DNA of 64,000 nt. Source: Cardinalis cardinalis. Taxonomy: Eukaryota; Chordata; Aves; Passeriformes; Cardinalidae. The translations under genes and the position numbers were made by a program. The stretch is from positions 3,199,039 through 3,263,038 of the forward strand of contig JACDOX010000052.1 in assembly GCA_014549065.1 (NCBI GenBank), given 5' to 3'. Every line of letters starts with the position of its first letter. Within the stretch, counting starts at the first letter, position 1. The notes below the pieces were generated by a model, which saw nothing but the letters and a program-made list of their open reading frames with translations, had not been told where the DNA came from and ran no database searches. Shown piece after piece: positions 29,901-40,400 of the stretch.

Positions 29901-32406
29901 ACTCTGGCGTGGCTAGTGTTGGGAGGATTCAGTTTATCCTGTTTCCTGCAAATACCTGTATGAAAACTATGCTGGGGTTTGGCCTGGAGTTACAGGCATG
30001 TGAATGTAAGTGATTATAATGGTTTTAAGAGAGATATTGGTAAACAACTGCTTTTTTCATGTGTTTATTTGGTGTTGGGGTCTCTTTTACTTTGTTTGGG
30101 GTTAATTGCTTTTTCCAAGACAAAAATTCATAAGGAATTAATTATTCTCCACACTTGTGCTATTTTATTAAACTGTGCGTTGTCCAGGTAAGTGGTAAAA
30201 GCTCTTGAGAGAATCCCAGGGAGAATTCCTGTTTGAGTAAGAGCAGAATTTTCAGACACCAGCTGTCTGGTGTATTAGTTGCTCTGGTTGCTGGGTTTTT
30301 TTCAGTACAGCAACATGAACTGCCTCAGATTCCTGATACTGAAACATCAGAGAAAGTTGCCTTCAGGCTTTTCTAAATTCAGTGAGAAACTGGATTATTT
30401 ACAGATACCTAAGTAAAGTAATTCTATGAATAGAACACTGAAAGCTAGTTCTGAGTAAAATGCAATTATGACTAATTTTTTGCACTTCAGCTAGTTGCTT
30501 TCCAGGCCTGGCAGTGTTCTCAGAAATATTTTTAAAAAATTAATTGGGGAAGATCTCTTAAGAGCAGAAGAAAATAGTACTTCAGGATGCCACTGGTGTT
30601 TAACTTAATCCTTCTTCTTCTTTAATCACACACCAAAAGACATTTGTTACAGACCACTGTATTTATAACAGTGGTTGATTTCCAACAATAGATTGCCTCC
30701 CATGTTTCTTTCAATGCCATTAAAGTCACCAGATAGTAAATATACAAATTAGGACATGTGNATCACATTTATAGGGAGGTGGGCAAGGCACGCAAAGCAG
30801 TGTAGTTGGTGTGACTTGTTGTAGGAGAGGCAAAATGAAATGTGCAGCATTTTACTGTGCCTTATAGATCTAATTATTATTTTCATGTAATAATGAAATG
30901 TCTANGAATGATAATCAGCCATGTTTCTGTCCTTAAAATGTACCTAAATATTTGACAAATGTATTTCCTAATATCTTGTCTTATTAAAGNGATGATCTAA
31001 GGGAAGAGGTTTTTTTTAAGACAAACTTGATATTGCATACAAAAGTTGTTAAAATAGGAAAATCATTTAACTTTTCTGAGTACAGTTTATGACAGATGAC
31101 CCACTTTCTTGGCAGCTGAGTTCTTGGCACAGGCTAAAATTCTCTGCAATATGGTCCAGTCTGTTGTTTATTGGAAAACTGGTTAGTGGTNGGATTGGTA
31201 CAAAATAATATAGTTACATACTGGCATGATTATTTTTTTTCTGGTAAGTAATAGCTTTCATGAAGAGTTGCAGCTCCCTAGCTTTTTATGCTTGCTCACC
31301 CATTTTNCAGCCCTTCTGTCACCTGTGTGAATGAGATCCTCATTCTCAGGAAGAAGCCCAGTAGTAGAGTATTGGCCTGGACTGAAGAACTGCTGGCCTA
31401 CTTGCAGTGTGTAAAACCATATGTATTTTTAAGTGGTTAGAGAAGTGCATTAGAGTAGTACCATGTTCAGGAGATGTTAACACAGGAATAATTTGTACTC
31501 TGTTGCACTGAGTATAAATTTTCAGCAGCTGTGCTAAATATAGCTGCTTTACTTTGATCTGTGCAATTGAGAGCAGTACCTGGCTGCACACATCTAATAC
31601 CAATAGTGCACAAACCTAAAGGCAAACTCATTACATCAAATGCTTGCATAGGTTTGCTCTTTGTGTAATCCTCACCTCTAAGTTTACTTCAAGAATAGCT
31701 GCATGATCAGTATGAAACATTGTGGAGGATATCACAGGAAGAATGATGGGTTGCAATCTGCCATATTGTCTTGCTGTTTGGTTGGATTGCTGAGTTGATT
31801 TAACTTGCTGCTTTTCCCCCCCTCTCTCTTTTGTGTAGTACAAACAAAATCCAGAAATGTTTAAACAGACAGCTCGGCTTTGGGCACATGTGTATGCTGG
31901 AGCACCAGTTTCTAGTCCAGAATACACCAAAAAAATAGAAAACCTCTGTGCTATGGGCTTTGATAGGGTAAGTACAAATAACTTAAGTATTTTTAGTAAG
32001 GGCAGGGCAAATTTCTGTGTATAAATACAGGGAGTCATCAGTATCATCANAATCTACTAAAGTAGATTCTCTACTTTCATGATATTGTGTAGGTCCAATT
32101 ATTCTATTTTGCTAATTATTTTTAAGAATTGGAGTTTTAAAATACTACATTATGGATAGCTCTTGTGAGCTCCCCCTGCCTTTTTGAGACAATTTTTTTA
32201 TCAATTATTAGTTGGGATTTAAGAAATGGTAAACTAATGTGTTTTGATTTTCTGCATACTTTTCATTTCACTTCCTTGGGGTTGCAGGTTCACACACTGA
32301 AAATATTATTGCTTTTGTTTTCTCATTGCAGAATGCAGTAATAGTGGCCTTGTCTTCAAAATCATGGGATGTAGAGACTGCAACAGAATTACTCCTGAGT
32401 AACTGA
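11892..32406 (+). CDS. UBE2K: UBE2K, ubiquitin-conjugating enzyme E2 K (coding exons 2-7; exon 1 lies upstream of the window)
   Basis: Joined exons 11892-11985, 17080-17138, 19587-19669, 28419-28518, 31839-31967 and 32332-32406 give 540 nt, or 179 residues plus TGA. They correspond to residues 22-200 of the 200-residue family member, and I see no difference from the human protein as I recall it. The protein is a cytosolic/nuclear E2 that accepts ubiquitin from E1 and builds Lys48-linked chains. Visible landmarks are HPN in WHPN (19608-19619), the active-site Cys in AICLDIL (TGT at 19644-19646) and the C-terminal UBA domain with its MGF loop (NLCAMGF) across the last two exons. All exon phases join without a frameshift. 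Introns are GT-AG except intron 2, which is GC-AG. Codons 1-21 and the promoter are outside the window. The downstream neighbour is PDS5A, converging from the - strand, as in mammals. Function is known from the family; gene identity is read directly from the translation. Confidence 0.98.
11986..17079 (+). other. UBE2K: UBE2K intron 2, GC-AG type
   Basis: This intron of 5,094 bp starts gcaagt and ends ttttgcag. It contains a 13-bp inverted repeat near 13.85 kb and otherwise plain AT-rich sequence. No other feature was seen. Confidence 0.93.
13852..13886. repeat. Perfect 13-bp inverted repeat with a 9-base loop
   Basis: tgtaacactcatg (13852-13864) and catgagtgttaca (13874-13886) are exact reverse complements around tgtaatact. 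It lies in UBE2K intron 2 and could form a hairpin in RNA or DNA. Confidence 0.9.
17080..17138 (+). CDS. UBE2K: UBE2K coding exon 3
   Basis: A polypyrimidine tract ending ttttgcag precedes this 59-nt exon. It encodes (G)GRYQLEIKIPETYPFNPPK, including the conserved YPFNPPK stretch found before the active site in E2 enzymes. The donor is gtactg. Phase fits both neighbours. Confidence 0.97.
17139..19586 (+). other. UBE2K: UBE2K intron 3
   Basis: A GT-AG intron of 2,448 bp (gtactg...ttttttag). I see no repeats or further exons in it. Confidence 0.93.
19587..19669 (+). CDS. UBE2K: UBE2K coding exon 4 (HPN motif and catalytic cysteine)
   Basis: This 83-nt exon encodes VRFITKIWHPN through DILKDQ and two bases of a Trp codon. 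It contains the HPN motif and the thioester-forming Cys (TGT, 19644-19646; Cys92 by family numbering once the missing 21 residues are counted). The acceptor is ttttttag and the donor gtaaga. The split Trp codon TG|G is completed by exon 5. Confidence 0.98.
21516..21630 (-). mobile_element. CR1 LINE, 5'-truncated 3' end
   Basis: Repeats of the CR1 terminal octamer (cATAGAAc/t, three to four times) are followed by ggtttgggttggaagagact, gatcatctagttccaacccc, then ctgccatggagaggagcacc and ttccactagaccaggtt. This is the classic CR1 3' UTR in reverse orientation and looks less diverged than the other copies here, so perhaps younger. Confidence 0.9.
22376..22410. repeat. AT-rich 18-bp tandem repeat, two copies
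   Basis: The unit tattttaatatttattta occurs twice, with the second copy differing only at its last base. It lies in UBE2K intron 4. Confidence 0.85.
27968..28085. promoter_or_regulatory. CpG-rich pocket with a GC box in UBE2K intron 4
   Basis: About 118 bp contain roughly ten CpG dinucleotides and the Sp1-like core ccccgccc, in an intron that is otherwise AT-rich and CpG-poor. It lies 330 bp before exon 5. It could be a small regulatory element or an inserted GC-rich repeat; no exon or known repeat was recognised. Functional role is inferred only from composition. Confidence 0.35.
28419..28518 (+). CDS. UBE2K: UBE2K coding exon 5
   Basis: This 100-nt exon encodes AAAMTLRTVLLSLQALL through VVANQ, the helical C-terminal part of the UBC fold with the EPDDPQD loop. 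The acceptor is cttttag and the donor gtaaga. An ambiguous base at 28494 is the third position of a CCN proline codon, so it does not change the protein. Confidence 0.97.
28519..31838 (+). other. UBE2K: UBE2K intron 5
   Basis: A GT-AG intron of 3,320 bp (gtaaga...ttgtgtag). It has a slightly GC-richer patch around 29.55-29.67 kb, with no coding or repeat identity that I can name. Confidence 0.92.
31839..31967 (+). CDS. UBE2K: UBE2K coding exon 6 (end of UBC fold, linker, first part of UBA)
   Basis: A strong C/T tract (cccccccctctctcttttgtgtag) leads into this 129-nt exon of exactly 43 codons. It runs from YKQNPEMFKQTARLWAHVYA to NLCAMGFDR. The last UBC helix is followed by a short linker and helix 1 of the UBA domain with the MGF loop that contacts ubiquitin. 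The donor is gtaagt. Confidence 0.98.
31968..32331 (+). other. UBE2K: UBE2K intron 6
   Basis: A short GT-AG intron of 364 bp (gtaagt...cattgcag). Nothing else is visible in it. Confidence 0.95.
32332..32406 (+). CDS. UBE2K: UBE2K final coding exon 7 (rest of UBA, stop)
   Basis: After the acceptor ctcattgcag the exon encodes NAVIVALSSKSWDVE and TATELLLSN, then TGA at 32404-32406. These are helices 2 and 3 of the UBA domain and the natural C-terminus of the family. Intron 6 before it is only 364 bp, the shortest UBE2K intron here. Confidence 0.98.
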   Translation, partial: NAVIVALSSKSWDVETATELLLSN

Positions 32407-32569
32407 GCCATATAGAGAGAGCTGCTTCTGTAGTCCAGCTTGCCCCTTCTGGAGGAGCATCACCATCTGTTATTCCTAGGATTCTATATAGATTCTCTTT
32501 CAAAACTGGCACTCTTGCCTGATGATGCTATCTAGGCACTATTGGAGACTGAAAAAAAAGCGCTCTGTA

Positions 32570-32575
32570 AATAAA
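32570..32575 (+). terminator. UBE2K: Proximal UBE2K poly(A) signal AATAAA, overlapping a Pumilio-type element
   Basis: The hexamer lies 164 nt after the stop codon. The eight bases TGTAAATA at 32566-32573, a consensus Pumilio recognition element, overlap it by four bases. A T-rich tract (tttaattttttttc) begins about 40 nt downstream. Use of the site is inferred. Confidence 0.5.
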
Positions 32576-35500
32576 GCTAATTAAACGTCTGTGTAAATTT
32601 AAAAAGGGGAAATACTTTAATTTTTTTTCTTACTAAATATTGTAAAAATTCTTTGAGCTCAGCTAAGATAATGGGGGAAAACAATGCCTACTTTAGTGTT
32701 TAGCAGTGTGACAAAGACTAGCAGGAACTTGCTTCAGGATTTTGATTTAGTAATTCAGAAAGCAACATTTTGAGTGTTAGTCATCAAAATTGTTGGTGCC
32801 ACTCATCACAGTTATCTTACTGTTTTTAACATGGATCCTATGTGCCTGTGGATTGACCTATATTTGCATGCTTGTACTTAATAGACATATTAGGTAGGGT
32901 TGCTGAAGAGAGCACCATTGAAATACTCAATTGCTTTTGTAACTTTTCCTGACAGACTTTCAAGACTTACCCAAAGTTCCAAATGGTGACCTATTCAGAA
33001 CCAGTTTCTTTCTAGCTTATTAATTGGGAAACCTGATTCTCCTCTCCCTTACATCATACTGTTGATTATGTTTCATCATCTGTGGGTATTATGTGTGCCA
33101 TTGCAGTAGTCTAGGCTCCCCTTTAAACATATATATTTTGAATTATCAGTAGTGATTTTCATCCATCGTATTTTCTACACAATCATGTAAGAAGTATGCC
33201 TCAATACAGCACAAAAAGATGGAGCTGATTTCAATTCCTTTTTTTTTGGTCTTAAATAGCTGTAAAGTGTTCTTCAGTACACTCTGGATAATATGATTTC
33301 ACAGGGTTTGAAGGAGAACACAGCTGATTCTCCAGTGTACTGAGAATGGAAAAAAANTTTTTTTGAGTACTTGATATGATGCAATCAGCTGTTTTTTGCA
33401 GCAGTTTTCTAGCTTTATTTTGGGCTTCAGTTTAAGGATTGCTTACCAGGTACTTTAAAATTCGTCCTTGCTTGCATTTTTCTCTGGTTAACACATGGAG
33501 GCTGTGTTGGTGTTTTTACTGTACATACTTCAAATGCACATAGAAGTAGAAGTGTGTTCTCAAATTAGCTTTTTTTTTGATTGATGTTTCTGATAAATGA
33601 GAACTGAAATCTTACCTTGGCTTGTACATACAGTCAGTCTTTTTATTTGTATTAAAATGACATTTCATCCTGAGTGCAAAAGCTTGAAAGTTATTAGTCT
33701 TGCAACTTCAAACACTAGTACATCTATTTAAAGAGAGCTGTAATGTCTTTGTGAATATGATGCTAACTTTTGAGAGTGTATCTGACAAGGAAGTTCAGAG
33801 AAATCCTGAGACTAGAAAGTGGGGATTGTGGATAATGGAGTACTGTATCAGTCATCTTTTCTATGACTCTTTTGTTTTGTTCTGGTTTGGTTTTTTTTTC
33901 TCCTAGGCTGTGGATTAATGGGGTGGGGAAATCTATGCCTGCTTGGGGTTTTTCTAGAGCNGTGAAGTACAAATTGAAATGGTTTTGCACTTCATGGTCT
34001 GTTTATAACTCATACTAGATGAAATCAGGAACATTATGCTATCTGTTAAATACCTGGAGCNTAGTAGTAGGGGAACAGAACCAGACAACAGAGCTGTCAA
34101 GACCTGGCTAGTTCTGGAGTGTTCCATGTACTGCTCTGTCTGATGTGTCCAAACTTAGAACAGGGCACAGACAGTAAATACTTTGAACTCATATCAGTGC
34201 AATACTAAATGCATTTGCTTAGTCTTTATACTTACTGCTTTTTAAGGTGTAGTCAGTGATCAGTTTTCTTGGGTTTTCTTGAGTTAGTGTAAATCATTTG
34301 CAATGATGCCAAAGGAAATGAGTTGTTTTGACTTTCCTTATATTTATTTATTTTTTTAACAAGAAGCTGCTACTGTTCAGCTGGTTTGCTAAGTGAAAAC
34401 CAGGGACGGTAGGAAACTGGCAAAATGCTACTTGTGTTAATCTCAAGTTGCTGTCTTTTCTGTTATACAGGCTAAGAACTTCTTGATTACATCAACACCT
34501 TTTTTTTACCCTGGTGGTAAATTTGAATTGCTGACTACTTTCCCTTGTTCTTCGCTGCTATTTATCAAAAGAAAGAACTTGGAAATCATTGTCGGGGACA
34601 TAAAACTTCTCAGTACTGGGCTTCTGAACGTGTCTTTCCATAGACCAGTCTCCTAAGAACAGCAGGCAACAGTATGTAAAGTGATAAAGGAAGCCAGGGA
34701 AAGGGCAGAGGGGGAAAAGAGGTTCTTAGGAGAGCACAGTCACCTCTGTAAGAATGCCCTGTTAAGTTTTACTTCTCTCATGAAGTTACCTCGTTTTCTT
34801 CTCTACTGCAAGACACTTGTCTTCCCCTTCCCCCTCATATATAAATGTTGGATTCTGGATTTTGCCCTCCATCCATGTGCTCGGTAGCTTAATGCTAGCT
34901 CAGGTGCTGGCAGGAAGCTACTCAAGAAGTGAACTGGGAAGGAAACATGACCCAGCATTAAGGAGACACCTTTGGTCTGAAGTCCCTTTGAATTTTGACA
35001 TGTTACTCCTTTATAAGGAATGTTTTTGTATTCTTGGTAATTATCAGAGTTGAATATAGGGATAATGTTGTACAAGGTTAGTTTAACTGCAGCTGGGGCT
35101 GAGCCCTAGGAATTTTGCTGTTAGTGTTCAGCTTATCATTGTGAGCCATTGTACATGCANATGGCAGTTCTGTTCTGTGTGTCACTGAACATTACTATAT
35201 TCAGGGCCCTGTGCATTCACAGATGTGGAGTTGCTGTGCAGCCCACTCCAGCTGTGGACTCAGGCTGCACATTGACCACTCCTTGCAACAAGAACATCAA
35301 ACATGGCTACAGTGGCTAAGTACAAATAAATCATGCTTTGTCTTCCTCTGTTGTGCCAGAAGATGGCTTGAAACAGTCATTTTGAAGTCCAAATGGCCCC
35401 ATTTTTCTAAACAAGGTATTGGTAATAACACAGATTACCAGAGCATCCATTGGATTTCACTGCTGAACATTTTAACATGCATCCGGCAGAGTGGTTTATC

Positions 35501-37193
35501 CTATCTTACCCAATTCCTCCAAGAGCAAAGTACAGCTTTGTTCAGAGGCAGAGAAATGCCCTTTCCTGTTGCCAAAACCCTNTATTTTCCCATGAGTACC
35601 AAAATCCCTGACTGTATTCCACCCCCTTGCCAAATTCACAGCTTCCTCCCATTCCTTCTGTGAACAAACTGTGTTCTCAGTGTGACAAAGCGGTGCATTT
35701 TGGAGACAAAAAACCTTAGGGACATATCCTGGAAAGATGCATTGTTTAGTGCATTCTGCATACTCCAAACCTTTTTTTTTTACTATTTTGTTTAAAGCTT
35801 GCAACAGAGTACATGGGGCCTTGACTATAATTCGTTCGGTAGTATTTATGACCAATTAGGTACTACTGGTGTATGAATATGTCTTAGTTTTTTTCTAATT
35901 ATCACTGTATTCAACTGTTTTCCATGTAAATTAGTATTGGAACACTGACATAAGGAATATAAAAACTTTTTTTGTTGTTGTCTGAAAGGAGGAATTAAAT
36001 AGCCAGAAAGAATCTTACCTTGTAACACCAAATCTGCATTAGATGGTGTGGGTAACAGAAACGTTTAAACTATGCAAATTTAAGCCTAACAGCTGTGACT
36101 CAGACTAGGCACTTCAGAGCTTATGTCATTTGGGAAGGGAGAAGGGGAGTGGGGGGAAATCAAAACACAGATTCAAGTGAGTTCTTGTTTACTGCATTGG
36201 TCATGCACTGTGTCGGGAAGTTCTGTTTTTAGTGCAGGGGAAGTCCACTGTGCATGTCCCTTGTTCCCTTCTGAAACATCACCAAAAGTTGGCTTAGACT
36301 TGGCAGCTTGCCTGAAGTGGGAAATGTGAAGTTATTTAGCAAATAAATTGGTTTTACTCAAATGCTCACGAGCAGAGGCAATGAGAAGATGAGGTGTCCT
36401 CCCCTGTTCTGTTTTGTTGATGGAGCTGGTGAGTGGGCACTCTGATTTGTGACCAGGTGCTTAGTTTTGTATGGTTTTGATGAGCAGCTGGCTCAACAAG
36501 AGATAGCAAAAGTGCATTTCCTCAGCATCTGTTGCATCATGGAACTGAAGCATGAAAGTCAAGATGCTTGAAAGTCAAGCCTCTTCTGGGATGACAAAAT
36601 AGATATTTTCAGTGTTACCATCCTTGTTTTCCAGGCACAGCTTTCTCCTAGGGCTAAGCTAAGGGGCAATCACTTCTTTCTTGCTAGTTTTCTTATCTGT
36701 TCCAAACCTATCCGTGAATGATGTAGGCAGCTCTTCCTGCTTGTGGTGTTTGTGTCATCAGCTGATTCATCATCAGACTCACAAGACCAACTGTCCTCTA
36801 TGCATTTGGCTTCTGGCTTAGTTATTCCAGCTGCAGTGCTCTGTTGGCAGCAACCTGACTTTGGATTTGTTCTCACTGGACAAACCGTTGTGAATCATTT
36901 GCCCTGNACTGTGCTGTGATGTTGGAGCTGTGCTGTTTCCTGCTTTGTAGGCATCAAACTGGCTCTGGGATCACTTGTGCTGAGCCCTTCATGGGTAATG
37001 GAAGTTCAGATCACGGCTCGACAGCCAAGGAAATGTCCTGTGACAATGCTGTGCTTGTCTGGTGTGTGAGACTGCTGCTCCTGCTCTGGTGCAGTGTCTG
37101 AAGAAGCTGCCAGCATAGGAACGCTGATATCAACTGCTGAAGAGCCCTGCTTTTCACTTACCTTTTCCATCCTCTATTCTGACTTTTCTAGTA

Positions 37194-37409
37194 AATAAAT
37201 ATTTACCTATAAGTACTGCAGGAGGTTGGTTCCTGAGCACCAGACTTCCTGTGGAGGTGGAACAGGGGTGGGGAGGCTGGAATGCAGCATCAGTGTTTTT
37301 TTGTCTTGAAAATAAAAGCTACACAAACACTTTTGTAAACTAATGATTTTTTAAATAAACACACATTTTAAAAGATGTTGATTTTTCACTGGGAATGCTT
37401 AACAATAAA
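37194..37409 (+). terminator. UBE2K: Cluster of four AATAAA signals, probable distal end of UBE2K
   Basis: Hexamers start at 37194, 37311, 37354 and 37404 on the + strand. After the last comes a T-rich run (ttttcattttatttctgg) suitable as a downstream element. On sequence alone I cannot say which is used. Confidence 0.5.
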
Positions 37410-37440
37410 TGCATGTTTCCCTGAAAACAGTTTTCATTTT

Positions 37441-40400
37441 ATTTCTGGCAATTCAGATTGTTCTAAGATTACAGGGTCTACTCCTCCATGTCAGTAACAA
37501 GAGAGAAAGGAATGATCATTTTCATGGTGCACATTAAANTTTTTTGAAGAAGAAAATTGTGTAAACAGAAGTTGTGTAATGGAAGCGTGTGTTATTTCAA
37601 CCAGGACTGCCTCACATGATGGCCTGACCATCCTGCACCACCTCTTGTCTCCTTTCGAAGGCTGCATCTGAAGAAACAAAGCTGGTACCACAGAGGAAAA
37701 GTTCTCTCAGGATTTCCCTGCACCACTTACATTCATGTCATCTGTGTATATTTTAAACTTTGTACCTCAAACTGCAGCTGGTTCATGCACAGGGAGGTGA
37801 CAGCCTGGTGGCTAATGGCACTGCCCTTGCACTCCGCTCTAGAAGAATCTAGGAGGGATGATGACTATGGATTTACTACTAGTACAACTTCACTTTTTGG
37901 CATTTGTCAGCATTTGTTAAAAGGAGTAAAGCTATTAAAAACAGCGGCTGCACAGCTGAAGCAACAAGCAGTTTGCTGTGGAGCTGGTTGTAATACTGTG
38001 TTTCAGATCTGTGTCCCAGCTTCAGGTGCGTGTCTGTCCCTGGGCAAGTTTTGCAGGTTTCTGGGCAGGCTCTGCCAACTGGAATAGTGCTGCACTGTTT
38101 TATGGTGTAAGACGTTGTTNGGGTTTTCTGTTTAATTTTACTGTCATCAGGAGCTGTGTCGTATAGTGGTACCTCATTCTTTAAGAGGGGTGAGGGAGAG
38201 GGAGCACTCCCCAGTCCCTCTCCTGCAGATCTTAGCCTGACATTAATTCAGAGTAAAAAAAAAAAGTACAATTTCCCCAGTTTGTGTAGTTAGACACTGA
38301 CATGAGTAACTGAGAGCTGCTTTATACTGAAATATTTGTGAAGTTGTCCAACAGCCTTGTCATTTCTTCCAGCGCCCCAAAACTGGAAGCGAGTTCACAG
38401 CTGAAATGGACTGATGGTGCTTGCTAGCTTGACTTGTCCTGTACTTAGTTTTCTGTTTCAGTGGCTGTAATACTGACACATTTGGCTCTCAGACGGGTAA
38501 CTGATACCTCCAATACAGCAAATCCAGGATTTTAAATTGTTTTTAAGGTCAAGTCTGGATCTGGAGCACCCGTGTCTGATATAATGTGAAATAAATTCCA
38601 TTGCTTCACTTNGTGGCTCCTTTGTGTTGAAATACATTCATTCTTTAGGTGGGTTNTGACAGCCTGGTATAAAATAAAGGGTAATAAGCTGGGTTGGTGA
38701 AGAAAATATGGGGGCAGGGCGAGATGGGAGAGAATCTGTTTTGTGATGATGATACATACCTGAGCCACCAGAGCCCTTTGGCACCCCATGTCCTCCATGT
38801 ACAGCTGCCTTTGCTTGCAAATGGTGCAGGGCACAGGCTTGTGGCCCTTGCACCTGCAGTGGGTGGGGAGAGGGACAGTGCCATGGTCTCTTCCCTTTGT
38901 CTTTGCCAAAAGCTCTTCTCACAACTGGCAATTTAAAAACATCATGATGGCNAATAGTTAAAGCTCCTGCTGACCCTGAGAGGTTTGGGAAGTTCCCTGC
39001 AGCTGAGCCACATTACTGTATCAGGGCAAAGCTGCCTGTCCCCATTTTTATACTTCTGCCTCCTGCCCAGGTGCAGAGGTGGGGAGGAGGGTGCCTTTCT
39101 TGGAGGAACATTTTGCTGGCTATAGCCTCCTAAAATAGGAGCCAGTTATGCACCAAGAAAGATTTTGNTTCAAAACCAGAACTGGTTGGTGCCATTTCAC
39201 ACTGCAGTCAGTTATAACAAAGAGTGGGCACTGGAAACCCTGTCATTGCCACAGCTTTAAATTTCCATCAACACAGGGCTGGAGAACAAACACCAAACAC
39301 AAAGTGGGTCCCAGGTGTTTCTGGAAGTGGTGGCCATCACATCTTCACCTTGCTGCAAGAAACTGTTTGGTGTGAAGTGGTTTATCTGTGTAGAAAGTGG
39401 CTTAAAGGATCCAAAGCTGTCAGTGCAAATAGAATGAAAACATCTGATTTTTTTTTTTTGGTGTTAAAGAGGCAAGAAATGAATACTGTGTATGAACAAC
39501 CTGGCAGAATGGGGCCTTGCTCACTCTTTGCTAGGCATATGCATTGCCCACTATTCCACATTCCAGTTCTTTAATGGGCTGAACCACATAAAAAATACTG
39601 GGATAAAGTGTCTCCAGGCCATGCTTATCAGGAGAGAGAACTATTTGGAAGAAAACACGTATGAACAAAGTAGTTACCAAAAGTTCACTGGGTCAGACAA
39701 TGCTGAGGTGGAGGGGAAAAAAACAAAGCACAAACCAACCCCAAACATTTCNCAAAAAACAAAGAGGGAAAGTAATTCTTTGTAATGTTTGTGTGCCATT
39801 CTTTTCACCTGTGAATGGTTCTCACCTATCAGGAATTCAGGAAGGGGAGGTGCAGAGTCCTGAACCTGGAGGAAAAACCCTGGCACCAGTACAAGCTGGG
39901 ACAACTGTAAAGCAGCTTGGCAAGAAAAGACCTGGGGGGGCGTTTGGGATCTGGACCAAGCTGAACGTGAGCCACCAACCTGTGCTTGTGGCAAAGGCAG
40001 CAAACTGGGCAGTATCCTGGGCTGCAGGAGGCAGTGTCAGCAGCAGGCTGACAGAGGGGATCCTGCCTCTCTGCACAGCCACAGCNNGCNGCAATGCCAG
40101 GCCCTGCTCCGCTGGGATGGGCTGGAGGGAGCCAGCTGTCCACACAGGAGACTCTGTACTCAGAGGGCCTGGGTCTGTTAGATGGGGCTGAAAAAGAAGC
40201 AAAAAGACACAAAAGGGGCCACACCCTGCAAGTGTGAAATGACAAAGCCCTCTTAATGGCAAAAAGGTTAAAAATCCTACCATCAACCCGGAAGAAGAAA
40301 CAACCTGTTTTGGTTTAAAGGTGTGTTTTGGAAAGAAAGCAGCTCAGTGATGCAGAATCAAATGCCACTGCTATCATCTTGGCCAACTGCTCTGGGCAGC

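Larger units (their letters stand above)
32407..37440 (+). other. UBE2K: Probable UBE2K 3' UTR, with alternative poly(A) ends
   Basis: The UBE2K stop is followed by AT-rich sequence with AATAAA hexamers at 32570, 36342, 37194, 37311, 37354 and 37404. The first would give a very short 3' UTR of about 190 nt. The last four lie within 220 bp and are followed by T-rich sequence, so a distal end near 37.4 kb is plausible. UBE2K transcripts in mammals have long 3' UTRs, as far as I recall. The right boundary is inferred; no coding region is supported here. Confidence 0.55.

Noticed and set aside
35211..35663. 150-codon open frame on + in the UBE2K 3' UTR region
   Set aside because: No recognisable protein; a shadow frame overlaps on the other strand. 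Read as non-coding UTR.
36552..36580. Direct repeat tgaaagtcaag twice, 16 bases apart
   Set aside because: Eleven bases only, in a probable UTR; may be chance.
38532..38936. Overlapping open frames in four reading frames, one Cys-rich on - (CRCKGHKPVPCTICK)
   Set aside because: Simultaneous openness in several frames reflects GC-rich, stop-poor sequence. A donor-like CAG|GTATGT occurs, but no partner exon or family match is seen.
39661..40286. Open frames up to 176 codons on both strands
   Set aside because: They overlap a CR1 fragment and GC-rich sequence, include ambiguous codons and have no domain.
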